Below, piece by piece: positions 50,349-60,592 of a DNA stretch of 64,000 nt. Position 1 is the stretch's first letter. Every line of letters begins with the position of its first letter. The DNA is from Niebla homalea (Eukaryota; Ascomycota; Lecanoromycetes; Lecanorales; Ramalinaceae), in contig JAHGAU010000001.1 of NCBI GenBank assembly GCA_019925105.1, forward strand, positions 1,116,001-1,180,000, written 5' to 3'. The notes below the pieces were generated by a model. That model saw only the letters and a program-made list of their open reading frames with translations, ran no database searches and was not told the origin of the DNA. The position numbers and the translations under genes were made by a program.

Positions 50349-50786
50349 ATTAAGTATTACGTTTATTATGATTCGTTTAATTTATTTAAGAATATTTAAA
50401 TAATAAAGTAATTTAAGATAATTAAAAAGTTATTAATCGTTTTAATTTCGGTACAAACTTTCTAATAGCGGTTATTATACTTATCGATTATTATATCCGG
50501 GGTTTTTTATAGGCTTATAAGCTCCTATATAAGCTTTATATATAGCCCGGACCCTTATAGCTTATATTAATCCTTAAGTCGTTTTTAGATCGTATCCGGG
50601 CTTTCTATAATATCGATTAAATATTTAGTATTAATATTATAACGGTTCTTTAAGGCTATATATACCTTAAAGGTATCTTTTTTTTTTTAATTTTAAAGGT
50701 TATTAATCGTTATTTAGTCCTTTATTTATTAACTTTACGATATTTATTACCGCTAATTCATTAATAAAAAGATTAAGCTTAAAGGA
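50349..50786 (-). mobile_element. Copia-2 copy a, left fragment
   Basis: Aligns with 54860-55275 inside copy b and continues at 57876, on the other side of copy b. So this and 57876-59403 are the two halves of one older minus-strand Copia-2 into which copy b inserted. It ends with the target duplication AAGGA (50782-50786). Confidence 0.82.
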
Positions 50787-50948
50787 TATTGAAATTGAGA
50801 GGTGTAAGTTGCTTTATTATTATTATATATAAAGTAAAACTATATATAAGGCTATATACCGTTATCTTACTTAAGTTTAATACGTCTACTTTATTTAATC
50901 TAATCCGCGTTATATAATCTTTTAAGTGGCGATCCTATATATTTAATA
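50787..50948 (-). repeat. 3' LTR of Copia-2 copy b (162 bp)
   Basis: On the plus strand it runs from TATTGAAATTGAGAGG to ATATTTAATA. The internal sequence on its right (GTTCGAAAAAGAG on the minus strand) is a purine tract adjoining the LTR, which fixes the orientation. Confidence 0.88.
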
Positions 50949-53900
50949 CTCTTTTTCGAACTTTATATATAGCCTGTAAATTTTACTTATTAAATAGCTT
51001 TTTTATAACCTTAACGTTATATTTTTTTATATAAGAATTTAGTTACCATATTTACTAAGTAACTCCTTTAATTATTAAATAATTAACTTTTTTAATTATT
51101 AAGTAACTAGCTCCTTTATATGGTTATTATTTACTTATTACTTATTACCCGGCTTATTATTAAGTCTGCTATGGGTAAGTATACGGTCCTTAAACTATCG
51201 ATATAATAGCTTTTTAAGGTTTAATACCCGTTTAAACTCTATAAAAATCTTAATAAATAGGGCCTTTATTAACCCGTTAACTACCTATTCCGTAATATAA
51301 ATATACTTAAGATTAATAATATTAACCTTAAGTTATTCTCGTAATTAATATAATTAAATACTTATATACTTTATCCTTATATAATATACCGGGTTTTTAA
51401 TTAATATAATAGCCCCTTAATTATTATTATAAATCGTAATAATAAATATATATTTAGATTTATTGGGTTATATTTACCTTAATAAATCCTTTAATTAAAT
51501 AATTTCCTTAATAATCTACGTTTATCCCGTATATTTAGCTTTATAGGTAAATAATACTATAATCGGTTGCCTTTTTAAGGATTAATAAATCGGTATATTC
51601 CTTACGTTAAAGAAATAACTTAAAATTAATCTACGGGTAAAATCGGCCGTAAAATCGGAGTTAATATATTTATTAAAAGCTTTAAGCTTACCCTTATATA
51701 TTAATTAAAAATATATAATAGTCCGTAAATAACATATAATTTATTTTATATATAATTAATATTAATAAAATGGATTTACGGAATACTAATTAATAATTAT
51801 TATTATATAAATTATATCCGGTTATATATTAAGTATAATCTATATTAATAAACTTACGGTTAATTAATATTATTATTTAAACTCCGGCTTTATTTAATAG
51901 CCTTTAAATAACGGTTTTAACTTAAAATCGACTTATATAAATATATACGTTAAATAAGCTTTTTATTAATTATAATTTTATATTACCCTTTTAATATAAA
52001 TTTCTTAATTAAAACGGATCGTTTAATTTTATTGGTTTTAAGTAATAATAATATTTAAGTAATAGCTTATTAAATTTAAATTAAATATACGGAATTCTTA
52101 ATTAAGTATAATCTTTAAGTTTTAAATCTTTTATTTAAATAAATTAATTATTAAAACGTTATTTATATATACGGCTATAATTATACCGGTTTTAAGATAA
52201 AGGAATACGTAATAGTCCGTATAAATAAATTTAAAACCTTATATAACCATAAATTCTTAAAAACGATTATATTATAACCGTAATAATTACTTTAATCTAT
52301 ATAAGCCCTTTTTAAGCTTATAATAAAGCTTTTTATTATCTTTATTGGTCTTTTCTTATCCTTTTAATTATTTTATATATATTTCTTCCTTAATAAGACC
52401 GTAAAAGAATATTATTTTAACGTTTATTTACTTTAAATCCTAATTATTAACCGTTATAAGGGTAAAAAGAACTTTATAGCTTATAAATTTTATTACTGAG
52501 GTAAACGTTTTATTATAGTTAATACCCTTATATTATTTAAAGTTACGTATTATTTATTAAGCCTTATAATAAATTATATTATTATTAACTTTACGTTTAA
52601 AGGTATAAATTTATTATCCTTATAATATCGTTATATTAATAGGGATTTAATTCCGCGTAATTAAAATTTAAATATTATTTTCTTTAAAGGAACCGTATTT
52701 ATTATCTTTTATTAATTTTTAATTTATTTAAATATATTTATTTATTATAGTTTCTTTATAAGTTTTAAACTTAATAAGTTCCGGGGTTATTTTAACGGAT
52801 ATTAAAGTTAAAGGGTATAATAATTTATTTTTATTATAGATTAATAAAGTTAAAAAAAAAATAGATTTAATAATATATTATATAGTTTATCCGGAAATAT
52901 AAGGTTAAAATTATTTTTAATTAAGTTCTCAATTTATTACTTTTATTTTTAATTATAATTAATCTTTAGGTCTTTAATTATTAAGCTTAAAGAATCTAAT
53001 AAAGCTATTTATTAAATAAAAACTATAGCCGGACGTATAAATTACTTAATAAAAATAAAGCTTATATTAATAATATCCGTTTTAATTAAATTATAATTTT
53101 TAAACTTTTTTTTTAAATTAAAGTTTTATTAAAGTTTTTTTACCTTTTTAAGTTTTTAAATTTAATTAATAAGCTTTTTATAATCTAAGTTATTTAACAA
53201 TATTACCCGTTTTTCCTTAATATATATATTATATACGTTTTTTATTATAAGGTTAAATTATTTTATTTATAAATTAATTACTTTAAAGTATTTATTAATC
53301 TCTTTATTAAAATCTATTAAGATATACGGTTCTAACCTATTATTAAGTTTAACCCGGTAACTTATAATTCTTATATATATAATTAACCTTAAAGTTTATA
53401 TATAAAATACGTCCGGTTTCTTATTATATTAAGCTTAATATAATATTACCTTTTTAAGTTATATATATAGTATCTATATAATTATATAGTTTACCGTTTA
53501 AATTAGTTTTGGTTAAAAGCTTTTAGGTATATTCCTTATTGCCCGTATAACCCTAATTTTCTTATTAATCTCTTAGTTAATTTTTTTATTAATTAAATTT
53601 TATTTAAAGCTTTTATATATTATTATCTTGAAAATAATCCTATATTGTTTTAAATAATTTAAGAAGGCTTTAAACGTATATTTACCTTTACCGTTAATTT
53701 AAAGGCGTTTAATCTTTTAATCTAAGGGTTATTTATACTTAACTTTAAACTTTTTAAACCGTTAAATTACGTTTAATTTATATATTAACGGATAGATTTT
53801 TAATATTATAGTCTTATTATTATAAAAGGTTATATAATAAGTTATTCCGTTATACTTTTAAGGATTAATTATCTTTAAAAAGTCTATATAAATAAACTTT

Positions 53901-55324
53901 AATGGGTTTTCTATAAGTTTAAAATATCCCTTATATAATTAAGAATATAACCGTCCGATAATATAATATATATAATATATCTATTAATTAAAATAATTTT
54001 TAAGCTTTAAGGTAACTCATATTTATATATCAAATAAATATAGCCGAAGGTACGTTAAACGCCGTTATAATAAAAGTAAATTCCTATAAATCGATTATAA
54101 ATAACCCGTTTTATTTGCTATAAATAAGCTTTTTTTAATTATACGTTACCGTCCGGACCGTTTACGTTATATTAAGTTAAGCTTTATAGTCTAGAAGTTA
54201 TATTTTAAATATAAAATTAATTAAGTTCGCCGGAGAATATATTATATCCGTGAATTTTACTTTAACGGGCTTATTATTTATCTTATATATTATATAAGTA
54301 ATACTTATACCCTTTATATAATTTATTCTTATTAACCCGGGCCTTAAAAACGAGGATTAATAAAGTCTTAACTCTCCTTAAAAGAATCTTTTCTTATAAA
54401 AAATATATTAATTATAGTTATTATTAAGGATTATTAGCTTTTATAAATTTATTAAAATAACTAATATTATCGTCGTTAATTATTATATATACGTTAATAA
54501 GTAGGAATCTATTATTAAAAGGTTTATAAACGTAATAATCTTTTTAATAATTTTAAACTTCTTAATATGGAACTTTATAGGCTTCTTTTCAATGTAAAAG
54601 TCTTAGCATTTATCCTTAATATACTTATTATTATGCCTTTTCTGGGTAAAATATTAAATAAATAGGCTTTTCCCGGGTCTTATTAAAGGTCCTTTTATTA
54701 TAACCCTTTAACGTATCCTTATAGGCTTATATCGAAACGTTTAATTATTAAATAACCGCCTGAACTTCTTTATTATAAGCTTTTTATATAATATTATAAA
54801 ATTTAAGGGTATCCAAGCCTTATTATACCGCCGTTTAAATAAGTACTAAGTATTACGTTTACTATAATTCCTTTAATTTATTTAAGAATATCTAGATGAT
54901 AAAGTAATCCGGGATAATTAAAGAGTTATTAATCGCCTTAATCTTGGTATAAACTTTTTAATAATAATTATTATACTTATTGATTATTATATCCGGGGTC
55001 TTTCGTAAGTTTATAAGTTCCTATATAAACTCTGTATATAGCCCGGACCCTTATAATTTATATTAATCCTTAAGTCGTTCTTAAATTATATCCGGGCTTT
55101 CTATAGTATTAACTAAATATTTAATATTAATATCGTAACGGTTTTTTAAGGTTATATATACCTTAAGGGTATTTTTCTCCTTTAACTTTTAAAGGTTATT
55201 AATCGTTATTTAGTTCTTTATTTATTAACTTTATGATATTTATTACCGTTAATTTATTAATAAAGGGATTAAGCTTAAAAGAAAACCCCCTATAATAAAG
55301 TCTTTCTTAATCGTTATCGTTAAT

Positions 55325-55502
55325 TGTTATGGCAGTACCTACCCTGGAGCAAGGGCTCCGGGGTAGGGCCTACCCCTGGGGGTGATCCCCCGGGTAGACT
55401 ACCTTCTTATATATGGTAATAGCGGCTTACCCTTAAGCGTTATTACTTACCCCGGATAGTTACTTTTATCGATAAGATAACCGAATAATTATTACCATAA
55501 CA
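55325..55502 (+). repeat. Left LTR of the small LTR element
   Basis: 178 bp with perfect 8-bp terminal inverted repeat TGTTATGG/CCATAACA. It contains three successive hairpin-forming segments that match those detailed for the solo copy at 60397. Confidence 0.82.
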
Positions 55503-55682
55503 GAATAATAGCGTAACTTCAGGGTAATACACCCCCGGAGTTAACCTTAAGGATTTAAAGGGGTAAGTTTATAGTTCGAATCCGAAAACGCTTATTTTAA
55601 GTAATTTAAGAGGTAAGACTGAGCGTGAGTACGAAGGCAGGTAGGACCCGCTACCCTACAGTACCGGGGGCCGAGGTCCGAG

Positions 55683-55824
55683 GTACAGAAAACTACCGAG
55701 GGGAGCCGGAATGCCCGAAAACTACCGATACGGGGGGCCGGAATACCCGAAAATTACCGATATGGGGGGCCGGAATGCCCGAAAATTACCGATACGGGGG
55801 GCTGAAACGCCCTAAAACTACGCG
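55683..55824 (+). repeat. 32-bp tandem repeat inside the small LTR element
   Basis: Five starts at exact 32-base steps (55683, 55715, 55747, 55779, 55811) of a unit like CCGAAAACTACCGATACGGG plus GGGCCGGAATGC. The last copy is partial. Because 32 is not a multiple of three, the plus-strand frame open at 55625-55858 cycles through frames and is not a convincing gene. Confidence 0.9.
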
Positions 55825-56214
55825 GGCTAATCGTGGGACCGTAAGTAAGGTACCTTAAGACGTAGCCTTTACCTGCTTAATAAGGAACGGTATAAGTACG
55901 GGTACCTATTAAAGGTTACCCGGGCCTACCCAATAAGAAATACGGGTTATTCCTAACGAGGATATTAAACCCCGGGCTATACCCTTATAAAGTTATTAAG
56001 CCTTTAGATTATACCTGCGGGCCACTGAATCCGGGTCCGGCCTAAGAGGTTCAGACTTATACCGGAGGTAATCTCCTTTAAGTAAGGAGCTTTTAACCTT
56101 TATTTATTTACCCAATTAGGTTTTAAGAGGACCTTTAGCCTGGGGGTAACTCCCCCTTAAAGGCGTAATTTATAGTCTATAGGCTCGGGGATAAGCTTAT
56201 AAAAGAGGGGATAT

Positions 56215-56392
56215 TATTATAGTAATATTTACCCTGGAATAAGGGCTCCGGGGTAAAGTTTACCCTTAAGGATAATCCCTTGGGTAGACTACCTTCTTAT
56301 ATATAATAATAACGGCTTACCCTTAAGCGCTATTATCTACCCTGGATAGCTACTTTTATCCATAAGATGGCCGAGTGGTTATCACCCTAACA
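56215..56392 (+). repeat. Right LTR of the small LTR element
   Basis: 178 bp. Its left end TATTATAGTAAT is the RIPed form of TGTTATGGCAGT. Its right end reads GAGTGGTTATCACCCTAACA, closer to the solo LTR than the left LTR is. Confidence 0.82.
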
Positions 56393-57700
56393 TTAATAAA
56401 GTATACGGAAGATAATATTAATAAAATATTAATTATATTATAATTATTAATAGTATTTAAGTTTAAGTTTAACGACGTTTAATACGTTAAAAATTTATTA
56501 TTTAAGGGTAATAAATAATTTACGTTAAATAATAGTATCCAATTCTTAATATTTATATTTAACTTAAAGATAATAGTATTTAATAAGTCGTTTAAAGGTT
56601 CCTTAAATGCTTTTAAGCTAAAACTATTATATAATTTTAGCGTTTACGGTAATAAGTAATCCTTATTTTTAACTTAATCTTTATTAATTGGATTAAGACG
56701 GTCTTCCTTCCTTAAGTCTTTAAGTATAAAGGGAAAAAGGGTACTTTATATATAACGATATTACCAAATAATAAAATTTAAATATTATACTTTATACGGG
56801 ATTATTATATAGTTTAAAATAATAAGTAATATAAAGTTTTATTAATTAAAGTATTTTTTATTCCGGTTAAGTTTAAAATAAAACTTTATAAAGTATTATA
56901 ATATTATATATATACCCTTAAGATTATTACCTTTTTTACTTAAAGGCCCTTAATTTTTACAATTAAAGTATTTAAATTTATTTTAATTACTATTTTAACT
57001 TAAAAACTTTAATTTCTATAATTTATAATAAGTAAGTTTATTTTAAGTTTAATTATTTATTAAAGAATTTTATAATTAATTCTTAATCTTTTTTTCTTAA
57101 GGATTAATTTTTACTTTAAGAGGTTTAACCGTTAATTACTTATTCCGTCCTATATTTATTCTTTAAAATTAAATTAAAATGAATGATTTTAAGCCGTAAT
57201 ATATTTAAATTTAAGTAATTTATTTTTAATTAATCTTAAAAAAACTTAATTTTAATATAATCTTTAAAACTTTAAACTTAATAAAGTTTTATAATATATT
57301 TAATATTTATTTAACGTTTTAAATTTTTTACTTAAACCCCGGTTAAAGCTTTATATATATATATTAACCTTAAAGGTTTTATATTTTAACTCCGTTAACT
57401 TAACGCCGGCTTAACTTCTTCAACGTATAAATATTTATGGCCCTTAATAAGGCTAAGAAATAACGGTTTATATATTTTTATTAATAAAATATCCTTTTTT
57501 CTTAATTTAGGAATATAAATAATTAAGTAGGTTTTTCTATTTATAGCCATAATATTATACGTTTAATTAAGTCGATTTTTAATAATATAATTTACGTATA
57601 AGTATCGTTTACGGGTATATTTTATATTATAAGTTTATTACTATTTATAAGCCAATTTAAATACTGAAAAAACGTTATTTAAATACTTAAACGTGTAGTC

Positions 57701-57713
57701 CGGGCTTATAACC
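57701..57713 (-). promoter_or_regulatory. Half-tRNA primer-binding site of Copia-2
   Basis: CGGGCTTATAACC, the reverse complement of GGTTATAAGCCCG, abuts the 5' LTR. It is the same initiator-Met half-tRNA site as in Copia-1. A second instance lies at 59229-59241 beside the 5' LTR of copy a. Confidence 0.72.
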
Positions 57714-57875
57714 TATTAAAATTAAGAAATATAAGTTACTTAATTATTATTATATATAAAGTAAGACTATATATAAGGTTATATATTATTATTTTACTTA
57801 GGTTTAATACGTCCGCCTTATTTAATCTGATCCGCGTCACGTAATCTCCCAAGTGGCGATCCTGCATATTCAATA
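57714..57875 (-). repeat. 5' LTR of Copia-2 copy b (162 bp)
   Basis: Bounded by the primer site on its left and the AAGGA duplication on its right. It carries the conserved AAGTGGCGATCCTG block near its right end, shared by all four Copia-2 LTRs in the window. Confidence 0.9.
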
Positions 57876-59403
57876 AAGGAAAACCCTTTATAATAGAGTT
57901 TTTCTTAATTATTATCGTTAATAAAGTATATGGAAGATAATATTAATAAGATATTAATTATATTATAATTATTAATAGTATTTAAGTTCAAATTTAATGA
58001 CGTTTAATATGTTAAAAACTTATTATTTAAGGGTAATAAGTAATTTACGTTAAACGAAAATATCCAATTCTTAACATTTATATTTAACTTAAAAATAATA
58101 GTATTTAATGGGTTATTTAAAAGGTTTTTAAACGTTTTTAAGTTGAAGCTATTATATAATTTTAACGTTTACGGTAATAAGTAATCCCTATTTTTGACTT
58201 AATTTTTATTAATTAAATTAAGACGGTCTTTTTTCCTTAAGTCTTTAAGTATAAAAAGAAAAAAAGTATTTTATATATAATAATATTATTAAATAATAAG
58301 GTTTAAATATTATACTTTATACGGGATTATTATATAGTTTAAAATAATAAGTAATATAAGGCCTTATTAATTAAAGTATTTTTTATTTTAATTAAGCTTA
58401 AAATAAAACTTTATAACGTACTATAATATTATATATATATCCTTAAGATTATTACTTTTTTTTACTTAAAAGCCTTTAATCTTTATAATTAAAGCATTTA
58501 AATTTATTTTGATTATTTTATTTTAACTTAAAGGCTTTAATCTTTATAATCCGTAATAAATAAATTTATTTTAAGTTTAATTATTTATTAAAGAAGTCTA
58601 TAGTTAATTTTTAATCCTTTTTTCTTAAGGATTAATTTTTACTTTAAGAGGTTTAACCGTTAATTACTTATTCCGTCCCGTATTTATTTTTTAAAATTAA
58701 ATTAAAGCGAATAATTTCAGGTTATAATATATTTAAATCTGAATAATCTATTTTTAATTAATCTTAAAAAAACTTAATTTTAATATAATCTTTAAAGCTT
58801 TAAACTTAATAGAATTCTATAATATATTTAATATTTATTTAACGTTTTAAATTTCTTATTTAAATTCCGGTTAAAACTTTATGTATATATATTAATCTTA
58901 AAAGCTTTATGTTTTAACTCCGTTAACTTAACGTTGGCTTAATTTTTCCAGCGTATAACCGTTTATGACTTTTAATAAAACTAAGAAATAACAATTTATA
59001 TATTTTTATTAATAAAATATCCTCCTTTTTCAATTTAAGAATATAAATAATTAAATAAATTTCTCTATTTATAACCGTAATATTATACGCCTGGTTAAGT
59101 CGATTTTTAATAATATAATTTACGTATAGGTATTATTTACGGGTATATTTTATATTATAAGTTTATTACCGTTTATAAGCCAATTTAAATATTAAGAAAA
59201 CGTTATTTAAGTACTTAAATACGTAGTTCAGGCTTATAACCTATTATAATGCGAAGGTATAAGTTGCTTAATTATTATTATATATAAATTAAAACTATAT
59301 ATAAAGTTATATATCGCTATCCTACTTAAGTTTAACACGTCCGCCTTATCTAATCTAATCCGCGTTACGTAATCTCCCAAGTGGCGATCCTGTATATTCA
59401 ACA
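57876..59403 (-). mobile_element. Copia-2 copy a, right part with 5' LTR
   Basis: The right half of the older minus-strand Copia-2. Its 5' LTR is 59242-59403 (162 bp, ending TATTCAACA), with the primer site 59229-59241. The gag region 57881-59228 aligns with 56398-57700 of copy b. At 59404 Copia-2 copy D resumes, so copy a was inserted into D. A target duplication for this insertion cannot be shown because the left side is truncated. Confidence 0.85.
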
Positions 59404-59893
59404 TATTACGGAGTAAATTATTAACGGGTTAATAAAAGCTTTACTTATTAAAACCTTTATATAGTTTAAATGGGCTTTAAGCCTTAAGGAGTTATTATAT
59501 TAATAGTTTAAAGACTATATATTTATTAACGGCGGACTTAATAAGAAACCGGGTAATAAATAATAGGAGGTAAAGGATACCTATATAGGGGAGCTAGCCA
59601 CTTAATAATTAAGGGAGCTACGTAGTAAATACGGTAACTAAACTTTTATATAAAATGATATAACGTTAAGGCTGTAAAGGAGTTATTCAGTAAATAAGAT
59701 TTATAGGCTATATATAAAGTTCAAAAAGGAATATTAAATATCTAAGATCGTTACTTAAAAGATTATAAAACGCGGATTAAATTAAATAAAACGGACGTAT
59801 TAAACTTAAGTAGGATAGCGGCATATAGCCTTACATATGGTCTTACTTTATATATAGTAATAATCAAGCAACTTACACCTCTCAATTTCAATA
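59404..59893 (+). mobile_element. Copia-2 copy D, 3' end with LTR
   Basis: 59404-59731 aligns with the reverse complement of 50949-51300, the end of pol downstream of RNase H. It ends in purine run AAAAAGGAA. The 3' LTR is 59732-59893 (162 bp), starting TATTAAATA and ending TTTCAATA. It therefore completes the element whose body lies at 46230-50227. Confidence 0.83.
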
Positions 59894-60396
59894 AAGATAT
59901 TAAAAGATTAAGGCTAAATTTTACGTAATTAAATAAGGATTATAATAATATTTTAATTATTTTTACGGGCGAATATTATGTAAAAGTAAAAACTATATAA
60001 GTTTAATTCTGCGTAATACGGGGATTACTTTTATATTAAAGATGCTTTTACAAAGTTTAATTAATATATTAAAGGATAGTTAATAGCTTTTAATATTAAG
60101 CTATTTAATAATAATAATAAGGATCTTTTTATATAAAAGGTATTAAGTAATATCCCAAAATCCCAGTATAATATTAGTTATTTAATTAGATTATAAATAT
60201 AATTAAACCTTAAAGTCCGTTTCTTTAATTGAGCCGTTAAATTATATTTAAAATTAAAATTAAATTATAAATTAAAAATAGCTTTTTTAACCCGGTATAC
60301 TTTACTTAAAATAATATAATAAATACGAGCGGGTAAGCTTTATAATCTTATATATTAAATTATAGTTAATTTAAGATAGTTTTATATATCGTCCGT
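59894..60396. other. AT-rich flank of Copia-2 copy D
   Basis: RIP-type DNA with no recognised frame. It ends with TCCGT (60392-60396), the left target duplication of the solo LTR. Confidence 0.5.
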
Positions 60397-60592
60397 TGTC
60401 AGGGTGATAGCGCTTACTGTTATGGCAGTACCTACCCTGGAGCAAGGGCTCCGGGGTAGGGCCTACCCCTGGGGGTGATCCCCCGGGTAGACTACCTTCT
60501 CATATATGGTAATAGCGGCTTACCCCTAAGCGCTATTACCTACCCCGGATAGCTACTTTTGCCTTGGTGGCCGAGTGGTTATCACCCTGACA
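60397..60592 (+). repeat. Solo LTR, 196 bp, hairpin-rich, almost un-RIPed
   Basis: Bounded by a perfect 5-bp duplication TCCGT (60392-60396 and 60593-60597) and a 13-bp terminal inverted repeat TGTCAGGGTGATA / TATCACCCTGACA. From 60418 it matches the LTRs of the 55325-56392 element. The first 21 bases have no counterpart there. It can form three strong hairpins: 60431-60460, 60463-60490, and 60508-60540, the last with a perfect 10-bp stem GGTAATAGCG/CGCTATTACC. Near the right end, TGGCCGAGTGGTTA (60568-60581) is an excellent match to a tRNA-Leu/Ser A box. A MITE or SINE reading is possible, but TG...CA ends plus 5-bp duplication favour an LTR. Confidence 0.75.

Larger units (their letters stand above)
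55325..56392 (+). mobile_element. 1068-bp non-autonomous LTR element (TRIM-like)
   Basis: Two 178-bp direct terminal repeats (55325-55502 and 56215-56392) enclose 712 bp. It begins TGTTATGG and ends CCCTAACA. The uninterrupted site is present at 57915-57925 in the older Copia-2, and the 5-bp duplication TTAAT (55320-55324, 56393-56397) is exact. Size, TG...CA ends, 5-bp duplication and a purine run AAAAGAGGGG just before the right repeat fit a terminal-repeat retrotransposon in miniature. The interior holds no gag or pol. It is unusually GC-rich, includes a 32-bp tandem repeat and a GTTCGAATCC B-box-like word (55577-55586). Orientation is inferred from the purine tract. The left repeat is RIPed more than the interior. 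Confidence 0.8.
50787..57875 (-). mobile_element. Copia-2 copy b, complete LTR retrotransposon carrying an insertion
   Basis: Minus-strand element with 162-bp LTRs (3' LTR 50787-50948, 5' LTR 57714-57875) and target duplication AAGGA (50782-50786 and 57876-57880). It is 7089 bp, of which 1073 bp is the small LTR element plus its duplication. On the minus strand, reading right to left, come the half-tRNA primer site (57701-57713), gag, and then the region matching D's 5' part. RT follows, with active site YINNVL at about 52150-52170, then RNase H near 51530 and a purine tract next to the 3' LTR. It is RIPed throughout and not functional. It was inserted into an older copy of the same family. 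Confidence 0.88.

Noticed and set aside
55473..55600. Complete tRNA gene formed by the A-box and B-box-like words
   Set aside because: The acceptor strands do not pair, no anticodon arm can be drawn between the boxes, and the A box there is RIPed. Only a tRNA-like resemblance is claimed.
55683..55824. CRISPR array
   Set aside because: The 32-bp units are contiguous with no spacers, sit inside a mobile element, and the context is a eukaryotic genome.
55625..55858. 77-codon plus-strand frame as a gene in the small LTR element
   Set aside because: A 32-bp repeat shifts frame each unit, so the peptide is inconsistent between units. TRIM-like elements normally encode nothing.
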